Part shown: positions 1 through 8,450 of the stretch, in pieces
Layout: each line of letters opens with the position of its first letter
How positions within the stretch are numbered: position 1 is the first letter of the stretch
From: Burkholderia pyrrocinia
GTDB lineage: Bacteria > Pseudomonadota > Gammaproteobacteria > Burkholderiales > Burkholderiaceae
Reading direction: 5' to 3'
Assembly: GCF_022809715.1 (NCBI RefSeq)
Contig: NZ_CP094460.1
Location: 248,001 to 312,000 of the forward strand
DNA length: 64,000 bases
The notes under the pieces: model-generated
Told to the model about the DNA's origin: nothing
The model's input: only the letters and a program-made list of their open reading frames with translations
Database searches by the model: none
Translations under genes and position numbers: made by a program

Positions 1-276
1 GATCGCCTCGTTGACGGCCGGCCCCGCGCCCTTGAAGAACAGCCACTGCACGTTGATGCCGTCGGCCGCGAACTCCTTTTCGACCAGTTGCTGCAATTGC
101 GCGGTGGCGGCGCTGGAGCCGCCGAAGGTCGGCGGATCGCCGGCGCCCTGCTGGGCGACGCCGATGCGGATGGTGGCGGGCTTGTCGGCGTGCGCGGCGG
201 CGGCCGCCAGTGTCATCAGCGTGGCCGCCAGCAGCGATCGCAGCAGGCGCAGCGGAAACGGGAATCGATCGGTCAT
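1..276 (-). CDS. ABC transporter substrate-binding protein, N-terminal fragment
   Basis: This is the first 92 codons of a gene running off the left edge of the window. The product starts with a basic stretch and a hydrophobic Ala/Leu segment ending at an AxA-type signal peptidase site (about residues 1-29). The mature part opens with an IRIGVAQQG strand and continues to a VQWLFFKGAGPAVNEAI motif. This is the pattern of periplasmic nitrate/sulfonate/taurine-type binding proteins (SsuA-like). The start is the ATG read from 276. The substrate cannot be told from this fragment, and permease and ATPase partners would lie outside the window. Confidence 0.75.
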   Translation of the reverse strand, partial: MTDRFPFPLRLLRSLLAATLMTLAAAAAHADKPATIRIGVAQQGAGDPPTFGGSSAATAQLQQLVEKEFAADGINVQWLFFKGAGPAVNEAI

Positions 277-561
277 GGTGCGTCGGGTAGCGTGAAAATG
301 AAATCGGACGGGGAGGCGTCGAGCCATTCTGGTGGACGCTTCCGGCGCGGGACAAACAACGATTTGAACTATGCTTATCGCCGCCTTGCGGGTTGCGCTT
401 TGCGGGGCCGGGCGCGCCGGTTCCGCGAACGGAAAGCAGATTTGCATATATCGCGGAATCGTTCAGGATTCCGATCATGTTGATTGGCGTCGCTTGCTAA
501 TCAGGCAAGCGCCGGCTGGAAAATTCCTGAAATGGCGAAATCGCGGATTTGCGAGATCGCG

Positions 562-589
562 GATTCGCATGTCGATCGGCATGCGAATC
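562..589. repeat. Perfect 10-bp inverted repeat with 8-base spacer
   Basis: GATTCGCATG and CATGCGAATC are exact reverse complements separated by TCGATCGG. The dyad lies about 320 bases upstream of the predicted flp promoter, in non-coding AT-rich DNA. It could be an operator for a dimeric regulator. No T-run follows, so it does not look like a terminator. Confidence 0.6.
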
Positions 590-906
590 AGGGCGGTGAA
601 ATCGACATCAGTCGGTTCAGAAAAACTGATCCGGACCTGTCATATTTGCCGAGTTGGCGGACGGAGCTTGAACGAATTGCCGCCCGGCACACGCGAACCG
701 CTGCGTGAAACGGTGCGCACGGCCCATCCGGCATACCGAAAAATCGAATGGAAACGGGTTATCCGCCAGACGGGAAATGACGCATCGCGACAGTTAACAT
801 GCTTACATCGACGTCTGAATGCCGCGACAAAGAATTTCGACAGACACCTTCATGAATTTCATCATTGCAGGGTGCTATCCATAAATACATTCCGACGCCA
901 AATTAT

Positions 907-935
907 TTGAAATCGTCTCAAAAATTGTCTATACC
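907..935 (+). promoter_or_regulatory. Predicted sigma-70 promoter for the flp-tad operon
   Basis: TTGAAA (907-912) and TATACC (930-935) are separated by exactly 17 bases in an AT-rich stretch upstream of flp. This is the best promoter-like sequence in the gap. It would give a leader of roughly 240 bases before the flp start. The assignment is by eye only. Confidence 0.4.
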
Positions 936-1183
936 CTAGACGAATCAGTGCGGTCGGCGTCGTACCGGCGCGGCTGCACGACAGATGTGCGAATGAAACG
1001 ATCGATGCCGTCGTTGCATGCCGCGCGTCGCAGCGATCGAATGGACTTTCGGGGAATGCGAACGGCCTCATGCGGGCGGTCCGCATGAGTCGCAAATGGG
1101 CGAACGCCATATGCAGCCGCCGGACCCATGCAGCGTCTCTACGTTCAACGGTCGATCATCGACCCCGTCACACGGAGGTTGCC

Positions 1184-1366
1184 ATGCTGCAATACGTCAA
1201 GTCCCTGCTGCGTGATGAACGCGGCGTCAGCTCGCTCGAATATGCGGTGCTGGCCGGCATCGTCGTGGTCGCGCTGGCAGCGGTCGGCGTGATCCTCAGC
1301 AGCACTTCCGGCGGCTTGCCGAGCGTGTTCACGGCGCTGATCACGAAGGTGACGAGCCTGATCTGA
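1184..1366 (+). CDS. flp: Flp family type IVb pilin
   Basis: A 60-residue pilin precursor and the main subunit of the Flp pilus. A short basic leader ends in RDERG, followed by VSSLEYAVLAGIVV. This is the class IVb processing site: cleavage after Gly, with Glu at +5 and Tyr at +6, then a hydrophobic assembly helix. The ATG at 1184 has CGGAGG six bases upstream. An upstream in-frame start would add an implausible basic tail. It is the first gene of the Tad operon, and the only flp copy in the window. Confidence 0.93.
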   Translation: MLQYVKSLLRDERGVSSLEYAVLAGIVVVALAAVGVILSSTSGGLPSVFTALITKVTSLI

Positions 1367-1440
1367 TCCCCTGAACCCGCGCGCCGCCGACGAATACACG
1401 GATCCGCAGCGGTAGAACGTATCCAGCCGGGGGTGCGCCG

Positions 1441-1935
1441 ATGGACGGCTCTCCCATGCTCACTCTCGTGCAGTCGGTGGCCACGGTCGTGCTGGCGTCG
1501 CTCGCGGCGCAGGACCTGCGCGACCGGCGCCTGTCCAATCGCGCGGTGCTGGCGTTCGCGATGCTGTATTTCGTCGCGGCGGCGCTCGCTCGCGAAGGGC
1601 TCGCGCCGCTGGCCGGCCACCTCGCGACCGCCGCGGCGATGCTGCTGCTGTTCGGCGGCTTGCGCCACGCGGGCTGGATCGGCGGCGGCGACGTCAAGCT
1701 GGCGGCGGCGGTATTCCTGTGGGCCGGCCCGACGCTGGCGTTCCCCGTGTTGACGATCGTCGGCGCGGGTGGCGCGTTATGCGGCCTCGCCGCGCTCGCG
1801 GCCGTCGCGTGGCAGCGGCGCGCCACGCCCGCCCGTGCGGTCGCCGCGCGCGGCGTGCCGTACGGGCTCGCGCTCGCGCTCGGCGGTGCGCTGGCCGTCT
1901 GGGCGCCGTTTCCGCACGCGGTTTCGCTTACCTAG
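1441..1935 (+). CDS. tadV: Prepilin peptidase of the Flp/Tad system (A24 family)
   Basis: A 164-residue polytopic membrane protease that removes the Flp leader. The first catalytic Asp is in AAQDLRDRRLSN (about residue 23) and the second in the GGGDVKL motif (about residue 83). These are the two aspartates of TadV/CpaA prepilin peptidases. It lacks the N-terminal methylase domain of PilD, as expected for this short class. Several hydrophobic segments follow. A second in-frame ATG lies at 1456. It is the second gene of the operon. Confidence 0.9.
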   Translation: MDGSPMLTLVQSVATVVLASLAAQDLRDRRLSNRAVLAFAMLYFVAAALAREGLAPLAGHLATAAAMLLLFGGLRHAGWIGGGDVKLAAAVFLWAGPTLAFPVLTIVGAGGALCGLAALAAVAWQRRATPARAVAARGVPYGLALALGGALAVWAPFPHAVSLT

Positions 1936-1954
1936 CCGGGGGACGCACGCCGCC

Positions 1955-2992
1955 ATGCCCAAACCTCTGAGAATGGCCGTGCTGATCATCGCTGCCGGCA
2001 TCGGCGCATTCATCCTGCGCGAACTGTACGTCGCCGCGTCGACGCCGTCGGCACCCGGCGAACCGGATCAGGCGCGCGTGCGCGTCGCGGCCGCCGATCT
2101 GCCGGAAGGGCTGCTGCTGCGCGACAACGATCTCGCGTGGAAGCGCATGCCGCGCGCGCAGGTGCCGCCGGGCGCATTCGTCGAGTCGCAGCCGGGCGCC
2201 GACCTGAAGGGCGCGCTGCTGCGCAACCGCGTCGGCGCCGGCACGCCGATTCGCACGGACAACGTGATTCCGGCCGACGCGCCGGATTTTCTCGCGGCCG
2301 CGCTGCAGCCCGGCATGCGCGCGATCTCGGTGCCGGTCGACGACGTGTCGGGCAACGCGGGGCTGATCCAGCCGGGCGACTTCGTCGACGTGGTGCTCAC
2401 GCAGCAGATCGGCGGCTCGGCGACGTCGCCCGGCACCTTCGAAGCGGAGACGGTCGTGCGGCGCGCGCGCGTGCTTGCGGTCGGCTCGGAATTCCAGCGC
2501 GCGAAGACGCCCGCGAGTGCGCCGGACGCGACGGCGCGCGCGCGTACGGTCACGCTCGAGGTCGCGCCGCGCACCGCGCAGGTCGTGCTGGTCGCGACGC
2601 GCCTCGGCTCGCTGTCGCTCGCGCTGCGCAGCTTCGCGACCAGCGACCGGCGGCAACCGGCGGGCGGCGACGAGCAGGAGCCGGATACGCAGCCGGTGTG
2701 GGCCGGCGACGTGTCGCGTGCGGCCCGCGAGGCCGCGCGCGCGCCGGCCGCCGGGCCGGCGGCCGGCAGCGCACGGCCGACGGGACAGGGCAGCACGGTC
2801 GTGATCTATCGCGGTTCGTCGATCGACGACGGGTCGCGCGGCGGCGGCATCGGCACGCCGGGCCTGCCGCCGCTGCCGTCCGGCCTGCCGGGGATGCAGG
2901 GAATGCAGGGAATGCCGGCGCTGCCGGGCGGCGGCAATGTGGCGGGGGCGGACGGGACTGCGCAGCCGCCGCGGGCGGCGGTGCCGCAATGA
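1955..2992 (+). CDS. cpaB: Flp pilus assembly protein CpaB/RcpC
   Basis: A 345-residue periplasmic protein with one N-terminal membrane segment (about residues 7-25). A SAF-type domain starting near ARVRVAAADLPEG follows, then the RcpC/CpaB core with GDFVDVVL. The C-terminus is low-complexity, rich in Gly, Pro and Met. CpaB proteins are thought to work with the CpaC secretin at the outer membrane. The start at 1955 has CCGGGGG upstream. An upstream in-frame start would overlap most of tadV and is rejected. The 3' end overlaps the earliest possible start of cpaC. Confidence 0.9.
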   Translation: MPKPLRMAVLIIAAGIGAFILRELYVAASTPSAPGEPDQARVRVAAADLPEGLLLRDNDLAWKRMPRAQVPPGAFVESQPGADLKGALLRNRVGAGTPIRTDNVIPADAPDFLAAALQPGMRAISVPVDDVSGNAGLIQPGDFVDVVLTQQIGGSATSPGTFEAETVVRRARVLAVGSEFQRAKTPASAPDATARARTVTLEVAPRTAQVVLVATRLGSLSLALRSFATSDRRQPAGGDEQEPDTQPVWAGDVSRAAREAARAPAAGPAAGSARPTGQGSTVVIYRGSSIDDGSRGGGIGTPGLPPLPSGLPGMQGMQGMPALPGGGNVAGADGTAQPPRAAVPQ

Positions 2993-3039
2993 CGGATCGA
3001 CGGAGCGGGCCGGCCGCGCGGCGGCCGGCATTTGACGGG

Positions 3040-4434
3040 ATGACGGGAACACGCATGGTGCGCATCGTTCGCTGGATCGCTCTCTGGTGCCTGGCCGGCC
3101 TCGTCGCGCCCGGCGTTGCGTTCGCGCAGGGCGTGCGCACGCCGGACGCCGGCGCGGCGCTGTCGATCGCGACCGGCAAGGGCGAGCTGTTGTCGCTGCC
3201 GGAGCCCGCGGTCGCGATGTTCGTCGCCGATCCGACCATCGCCGACATCCAGGTGCCGTCGCCGCGCACCGTGTTCGTGTTCGGCAAGAAGGCGGGCACG
3301 ACCACGCTGATCGCGCTCGGCGCGAACCATCGGCCGATCCTGCGCAGGACGGTGATCGTGCAGGTCGACACGGCGTCGCTGCAGACGGTGCTCGACAGCC
3401 GCTTTCCACAGATGAAGCTGACGGTGTCCGGCGCGCCGGGCTCGCTGATGGTGTCGGGCAAGGTGCCGGGCGCGGCCGACGCGGACGCCGTGATGCAGTC
3501 GCTCGCGCCGTACCTGCACGACAAGGAAAAGATCGTCAACCGGCTGACGCTGTCGCGCCCGATCCAGGTGAACCTGCGCGTGCGGGTGACCGAGGTGAGC
3601 CGCAACGTCACGCAGCAGCTCGGCATCAACTGGAGCTCGCTCGGCGCCGCCGGCAACTTCGTCGGCGGGCTGTTCAACGGGCGCACGCTGTTCGACCCGA
3701 CGAACGGCCTGTTCAACCTGTCGCCGACCGGCGCATTCTCGGTGCTCGGCGGCTTTCGCGCGGGGCGCTGGTCGATCGACGTCGTGCTCGACGCGCTCGA
3801 TCAGGAAGGGCTGATCACGATGCTCGCGGAGCCGAATCTGACCGCGATGTCGGGCGAGACGGCGAGCTTCCTCGCGGGCGGCGAGATTCCGATTCCGGTT
3901 GCGCAGAGCGGCAACACGGGGGTGATCACGGTCGAGTACAAGCCGTTCGGCGTGTCGCTCGACTTCACGCCGACCGTGCTCTCCGACAACCGCATCAGCC
4001 TGAAAGTACGGCCGGAAGTGAGCGAGGTCGACGCGAGCAACAGCGTGACGACGGGCAGCATCAGGGTGCCGGCGCTCACCGTGCGACGCGTCGAGACGAC
4101 GGTCGAGCTGTCGAGCGGGCAGAGCTTCGCGATCGGCGGGCTGCTGCAGAGCCAGACGGCCGACACCGTGTCGCAGATCCCGGGGCTCGGCCGGCTGCCG
4201 ATCATCGGCCGGCTGTTTTCGTCGAAGAATTTCCAGGACAACAAGACCGAGGTGGTCGTGATCGTCACGCCGTACATCGTGCAGCCGACCGGGCCCGGCC
4301 AGCTCGAGCAGGCGATCGACACCGTCGCGCGGCCGAGCAGCGATCTGGAGTTCGCGGTGCAACACAACCTCGGGCTCGACCTGCTGTCGGGCGATACGCC
4401 GCGCCTCGTCGGCGCCGCGGGCTTCGTGTACTGA
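3040..4434 (+). CDS. cpaC: Flp/Tad pilus outer-membrane secretin
   Basis: The outer-membrane pore for the Flp pilus (CpaC/RcpA). After a Sec signal ending VAPGVAFA comes a pilus-secretin N-domain (VADPTIADIQVPSP, then a BON-like segment). A C-terminal secretin domain carries VPALTVRRVETTVELSSGQ and the near-terminal IPGLGRLPIIGRLF motif. The start is uncertain: ATGs at 2989, 3040 and 3055 share the frame. 2989 would overlap cpaB and give an over-long signal region. 3055 has GGGAA nearby. Whichever is used, the mature protein is the same. Confidence 0.9.
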   Translation: MTGTRMVRIVRWIALWCLAGLVAPGVAFAQGVRTPDAGAALSIATGKGELLSLPEPAVAMFVADPTIADIQVPSPRTVFVFGKKAGTTTLIALGANHRPILRRTVIVQVDTASLQTVLDSRFPQMKLTVSGAPGSLMVSGKVPGAADADAVMQSLAPYLHDKEKIVNRLTLSRPIQVNLRVRVTEVSRNVTQQLGINWSSLGAAGNFVGGLFNGRTLFDPTNGLFNLSPTGAFSVLGGFRAGRWSIDVVLDALDQEGLITMLAEPNLTAMSGETASFLAGGEIPIPVAQSGNTGVITVEYKPFGVSLDFTPTVLSDNRISLKVRPEVSEVDASNSVTTGSIRVPALTVRRVETTVELSSGQSFAIGGLLQSQTADTVSQIPGLGRLPIIGRLFSSKNFQDNKTEVVVIVTPYIVQPTGPGQLEQAIDTVARPSSDLEFAVQHNLGLDLLSGDTPRLVGAAGFVY

Positions 4435-4449
4435 ACCGGAGGGGCGCCC

Positions 4450-4833
4450 ATGCGAGTTCGAATCACCGTCTCCGCACTGCTGCCGCTGGTGCTGGCGGGC
4501 TGCATGTCGGCGCCGCCGCCGCTTAACCTGCCCGACGCGCGGTCGATCGGCTTCGACGGCGTGCAGGCGGTGCGGCCCGACTGCGCGAAGCTGATGCAGC
4601 CGTCGCATCTCGTCGACGCGGGCTTCGGGCGGCCGGGCGTGCCGTTCGGCTGCGCGACCTACACGAACCTCGCGGCCATGCTCGCGCGACCGCAGGATCT
4701 CGTCGCGCCCGTGCCGTACGGCGGCGCCGACGCGGAAGTCGCGGCCGGCGCGGTGCGCCGCTACGTCGAGGATCGCGTGAAGCAGCCGACGCCCGGCAGG
4801 ACGCAGACGACGACCGGCTCGCCCGGCCATTGA
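4450..4833 (+). CDS. Short CpaD-like pilus lipoprotein
   Basis: A 127-residue lipoprotein with lipobox LAGC at about residues 15-18. The segment FGCATYTNLAAMLARPQDLVAP resembles the conserved part of CpaD pilus biogenesis proteins. Full-length CpaD proteins are longer (about 200 residues), so this is a reduced version lacking most of the N-terminal half. It sits between the secretin and cpaE, the usual CpaD/TadB position. A role as outer-membrane assembly factor for the secretin is inferred from position and this motif. Confidence 0.75.
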   Translation: MRVRITVSALLPLVLAGCMSAPPPLNLPDARSIGFDGVQAVRPDCAKLMQPSHLVDAGFGRPGVPFGCATYTNLAAMLARPQDLVAPVPYGGADAEVAAGAVRRYVEDRVKQPTPGRTQTTTGSPGH

Positions 4834-4855
4834 ACCGATTCCCGAGGCCATCGCG

Positions 4856-6079
4856 ATGCTGCCCATGAACGTCCTCGATCGCCAGAACGCCAAGCGCGCC
4901 GCGTCCGCCGGCGCGACGGATCTCGTCGCGGTCGTGTCCGATCCCGGCAGCGAGGACGTGATCCGGCGCGTCGCGCACGATTTGTCGATCACGCGTGCGC
5001 ACCTGCAGACGGGCACCTGCGACGACGCGATCCGGTTGCTGCAGCAGCACGAGCGTTCGCCGCGCCAGCTGGTCATCGACGTGTCGGATTCGGTGCTGCC
5101 GGTGTCGGACCTGATGCGGCTCGCCGACGTGTGCGATCCGTCGGTGCGGGTCGTCGCGATCGGCACGCAGAACGACGTCGGGCTGTTTCGCAACCTGCTC
5201 GGCATCGGCGTGCAGGACTACATCGTCAAGCCGCTGACCGTCGAGCTGATGCGGCGCGCGCTGACGGCGACGGAATCGGTCGTGCAGGTGCGCACCGGCA
5301 AGATCGTCAGCTTCGTCGGCGCACGCGGCGGCGTCGGCACGACGACCATCGCGGTGAGCCTCGCGCGCTGCCTGGCGGGCGAGAAGCGCCGCCGCGTCGC
5401 GTATATCGACCTGAACCTGCATGGCGGCGGCGCGAACTCGATGCTCGGGCTGTCCAGCAACAACGGGCTGGTCGAGTTGCTGAACATGGAGCAGCGCCCC
5501 GACGACGCACTGTTCGACCGCATGTTCGTCACCAAGGGCGACCGCCTGCACGTGCTGTCGGCCGAGCTCGCATACGGCGCCGACGTGCCGCTGGGCGACG
5601 GGGCAATCGCGCGCCTGGTCGACATGCTGAAGGACCGTTTTCATTACGTGCTGTTCGACGTCGGCAGCGGCGCCGGCAAGCTGTTCGAGGAGGCGCTCGA
5701 GGCGTCCGATCTCGTCTACGTCGTCGCCGACCGCTCGGTGCACGCCGCGTACGAATCCGCGCGGCTCGCGCGCTTCATGCAGGAGCTGCCGGGCGAGCGG
5801 CAGCTGTCGATGGTGCTGAACAATCCGCTCGCGCCGGTCGCGGGCCGCGTCGAGCCGGCCGATTTCGCGAGCGCGTTTAGCGGCGCGACGCTGCGGGAGC
5901 TGCCGCACGAGCCGCAGACGCTCGCGGTCGCCGAAAACCTCGGCGAGCCGATCGAAGGCGCGAAGCGCCACGGCTTCCTGGACGGGATCCGGCAGCTCGC
6001 GAACGGCATCACCGGCGAACCGATGGCCGTCGTCGAACCGTGGTATGCGCGCTTCGTCAAGTGGAGGAAAGGATCGTGA
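4856..6079 (+). CDS. cpaE: Pilus assembly protein CpaE/TadZ
   Basis: A 407-residue MinD/ParA-like protein with an N-terminal receiver-like domain (about residues 20-140), as in TadZ/CpaE polar-localisation factors. The ATPase-like part starts with VGARGGVGTTT (about residue 158). The usual deviant Walker A lysines are replaced, a known feature of many TadZ proteins, so ATPase activity is doubtful. A nearby ATG at 4865 is possible. The stop codon overlaps the GTG start of cpaF, implying translational coupling. Confidence 0.9.
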   Translation: MLPMNVLDRQNAKRAASAGATDLVAVVSDPGSEDVIRRVAHDLSITRAHLQTGTCDDAIRLLQQHERSPRQLVIDVSDSVLPVSDLMRLADVCDPSVRVVAIGTQNDVGLFRNLLGIGVQDYIVKPLTVELMRRALTATESVVQVRTGKIVSFVGARGGVGTTTIAVSLARCLAGEKRRRVAYIDLNLHGGGANSMLGLSSNNGLVELLNMEQRPDDALFDRMFVTKGDRLHVLSAELAYGADVPLGDGAIARLVDMLKDRFHYVLFDVGSGAGKLFEEALEASDLVYVVADRSVHAAYESARLARFMQELPGERQLSMVLNNPLAPVAGRVEPADFASAFSGATLRELPHEPQTLAVAENLGEPIEGAKRHGFLDGIRQLANGITGEPMAVVEPWYARFVKWRKGS

Positions 6080-7476
6080 CGTTCGGTAACCGCAACCGTC
6101 CTTCGCCGGACCCCGCGCCGGCCGCCTCGCCCGCGGCGCCGCGCGCGCCGGCGCCGGAAATCGCGCCCGCGCCGCCGCCGGCCCGCGCGCCCGCGGCCGC
6201 CGACGCTCACGAGTCGCTGATCCGCTCCGGCAAGTTCGACGCGATCCGCACCGCGGTGTTTGCGTCGATGAACATGTCGGCGGCGCTGATGAAGACGCGC
6301 GACGAAGTGCGCGCGGGCATCGAGCAGGTGGCGGCGCACACGGTCGAGCGCGAGCGCCTGAAGATCACGGCCGGCGAGCAGGTGCTGATCGTCGACGCGA
6401 TCCTGAACGACATGTTCGGCGTCGGCCCGATCGAGCCGCTGCTCGCCGACGAGACGGTCACCGACATCCTCGTCAACGGGCCCGACCAGGTCTACGTCGA
6501 GCGTGCGGGCCGGCTCGAGCTCACGTCGCTGAAGTTTCGCGACGACGCGCACGTGACGAGCGTCGCGCAGCGGATCGCGGCGGCGGTGGGCCGGCGCGTC
6601 GACGAAAGCAGCCCGATGGTCGACGCGCGCCTCGCCGACGGCAGCCGCGTGAACGTCGTGCTGCCGCCGATCGCGATGCGCGGCCCGTCGATCTCGATCC
6701 GCAAGTTCGCGAAGCGCGACATCACGCTCGCGCGGATGGCGCATCAGGGCAACATCTCGCATCCGATGCTGCAGGTGCTGAAGGTGGCGTGTACGTGCCG
6801 GCTGAACATCGTGATCTCGGGCGGCACGGGCTCGGGCAAGACGACGCTGCTCAACGCGCTGTCCCAGCATATCGAGCAGCACGAACGGATCGTGACGATC
6901 GAGGACGCGGCCGAGCTGCAACTGTTGCAGCCGCACGTCGTCAGCCTCGAGACGCGTCCGGAGAATACCGAGGGGCTCGGCGGCATCTCGCAGCGCGACC
7001 TCGTGCGCAACGCATTGCGGATGCGGCCCGACCGCATCATCCTCGGCGAGATTCGCGGCCCGGAGGCGTTCGACGTGCTGCAGGCGATGAACACCGGCCA
7101 CGACGGCTCGATGACGACGATCCACGCGAACTCGCCGCGCGACGCGATCAGCCGGCTCGAGAGCATGGTCATGATGGCGAACGCGAACCTGCAGCTGCTG
7201 TCGATCCGGCGCCAGATCGCGAGCGCCGTGCACCTGTTCGTGCAGGTCGAGCGGATGCGCGACGGCGTGCGGCGCGTCACGCGGATTACCGAGATCGTCG
7301 GGATGGAGGGCGAGGTGGTCATCACGCAGGATCTGTTCGCGTTCCGTCAGGAGGGCGAAACGACGCGCGACGCGGTCAAGGGCGTGTTCGACGCGTCGTC
7401 GCTGCGGCCGGCGTTCGCGGCGCGCGCCGCGTATTACGGCGTCGAGGATGCGCTCGCCGAGGTGTTCCGCCAATGA
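6076..7476 (+). CDS. cpaF: Flp/Tad secretion ATPase CpaF/TadA
   Basis: The cytoplasmic hexameric ATPase that powers pilus assembly, 466 residues. A Pro/Ala-rich N-terminal tail precedes the CpaF domain. Walker A is GGTGSGKTT (about residues 251-259). The Walker B region is RIILGEIRGPEAFDVL, followed by GHDGSMTTIHANSPRDA. The start is GTG at 6076, chosen because GGAGGAAAGG lies just upstream and it overlaps the cpaE stop. The gene is followed by tadB with a four-base overlap. Confidence 0.95.
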   Translation: MTFGNRNRPSPDPAPAASPAAPRAPAPEIAPAPPPARAPAAADAHESLIRSGKFDAIRTAVFASMNMSAALMKTRDEVRAGIEQVAAHTVERERLKITAGEQVLIVDAILNDMFGVGPIEPLLADETVTDILVNGPDQVYVERAGRLELTSLKFRDDAHVTSVAQRIAAAVGRRVDESSPMVDARLADGSRVNVVLPPIAMRGPSISIRKFAKRDITLARMAHQGNISHPMLQVLKVACTCRLNIVISGGTGSGKTTLLNALSQHIEQHERIVTIEDAAELQLLQPHVVSLETRPENTEGLGGISQRDLVRNALRMRPDRIILGEIRGPEAFDVLQAMNTGHDGSMTTIHANSPRDAISRLESMVMMANANLQLLSIRRQIASAVHLFVQVERMRDGVRRVTRITEIVGMEGEVVITQDLFAFRQEGETTRDAVKGVFDASSLRPAFAARAAYYGVEDALAEVFRQ

Positions 7477-8450
7477 GGGCCGCCGACGTGTTCGCGGCAG
7501 GCGCGTTCGTCGTGATCCTCGCGATCGGGCTCGCGCTGTCGTCGCTGCTCGATCGCGCGCGCCGCACGCCGGAGCAGCGTATTCGCGAGCGGATGCGGCG
7601 CCTGTCGCCGTTGCTCGCGGGCCGCGACGGGGGCGCGGCCGACGGGGCCGCCGTCGCGCTGTTCAATCTCGAACGCCGGCAGGGCCGCGCGCGCACGTGG
7701 CTGCGGCGCCACCTGACGCGCGTGCGCGCGGTCGGCGGCGAAGGCGGCGTGCGGATCGTCGTGGCCAGCACGATCGCCGGCGCGATCGCGGCGATCGTCG
7801 CGGTGAAGCTGATCGGGCCGCCGGGCTTCCTGCGTCCGCTGATCTTCATTGGACTGCCGCTGCTCGCGATGCGCGCCAGCTACCGCTCGCTGATCGAGCG
7901 CTTCCGGATCCGTTTTCTCGAAGCGTTCCCGGACGCGATCGACCTGATCGTGCGGGCCGTGCGCGCGGGCATTCCGGTCACGCAGGCGATCAGCACGGTC
8001 GGCGACGGCGCGGCCGAGCCGGTGCGCTCGACGTTCCGCACGATGGGCGACAGCCTGCGGGTCGGCGCGGATCTCAAGGACGTGCTCACGCAGGCGGCGG
8101 ACCGGCTGATGATCGCGGACTTCTCGTTCTTCACCGTCTACCTGCTGCTGCAGCGCGAAACCGGCGGCAGCCTCGGCGAGACGCTCGACGAATTGTCGAG
8201 CATCATCCGCACGCGTCGCGACATCCGCCTGAAGACCCGCGCGCTGACCGCCGAAGGGCGGATCACGACGAAGATCATTTCGGCGGTGCCGTTCGTGATG
8301 ATCGGCGCGCTGTTCCTCGTGAACCGCCCCTACGTGATGCTGCTGTTCACGACGCACGCCGGCAACACGATGCTGACGATCGCAGCCGGGCTGCTGACGG
8401 TCGGGCTGCTGTCGATTCGCAAGATCTCGAGACTGGATACCGCGCGATGA
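7473..8450 (+). CDS. tadB: Tad inner-membrane platform protein TadB
   Basis: A 325-residue type II secretion F-domain protein. It has an N-terminal membrane helix, a cytoplasmic basic region, and further helices around residues 90-130 and at the C-terminus. The T2SSF core (FLEAFPDAIDLIVRAVRAGIP, then GGSLGETLDELS) is clear. With TadC it should form the platform on which CpaF works. It overlaps cpaF by four bases (ATGA) and tadC by four bases. Confidence 0.93.
   Translation: MRAADVFAAGAFVVILAIGLALSSLLDRARRTPEQRIRERMRRLSPLLAGRDGGAADGAAVALFNLERRQGRARTWLRRHLTRVRAVGGEGGVRIVVASTIAGAIAAIVAVKLIGPPGFLRPLIFIGLPLLAMRASYRSLIERFRIRFLEAFPDAIDLIVRAVRAGIPVTQAISTVGDGAAEPVRSTFRTMGDSLRVGADLKDVLTQAADRLMIADFSFFTVYLLLQRETGGSLGETLDELSSIIRTRRDIRLKTRALTAEGRITTKIISAVPFVMIGALFLVNRPYVMLLFTTHAGNTMLTIAAGLLTVGLLSIRKISRLDTAR

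Larger units (their letters stand above)
277..1183. other. 907-base AT-rich intergenic region upstream of flp
   Basis: No convincing gene is seen. Short open frames here lack ribosome binding sites and have no recognisable product. From about 430 to 960 the DNA is clearly more AT-rich than the rest of the window. It contains a 28-base dyad (562-589) and a good sigma-70-like promoter (907-935) pointing at the pilus operon. The length suggests a regulated promoter region, or remnants of older DNA, controlling the Flp/Tad operon. Confidence 0.6.

Noticed and set aside
277..1183. Small open frames in the gap upstream of flp
   Set aside because: No ribosome binding sites, arginine-rich or mixed composition, overlapping in several frames, and no family likeness.
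2806..5205. A 799-codon minus-strand open frame across the Tad genes
   Set aside because: Arg/Ala-rich product without motifs, antisense to cpaC and cpaE, which have clear family signatures.
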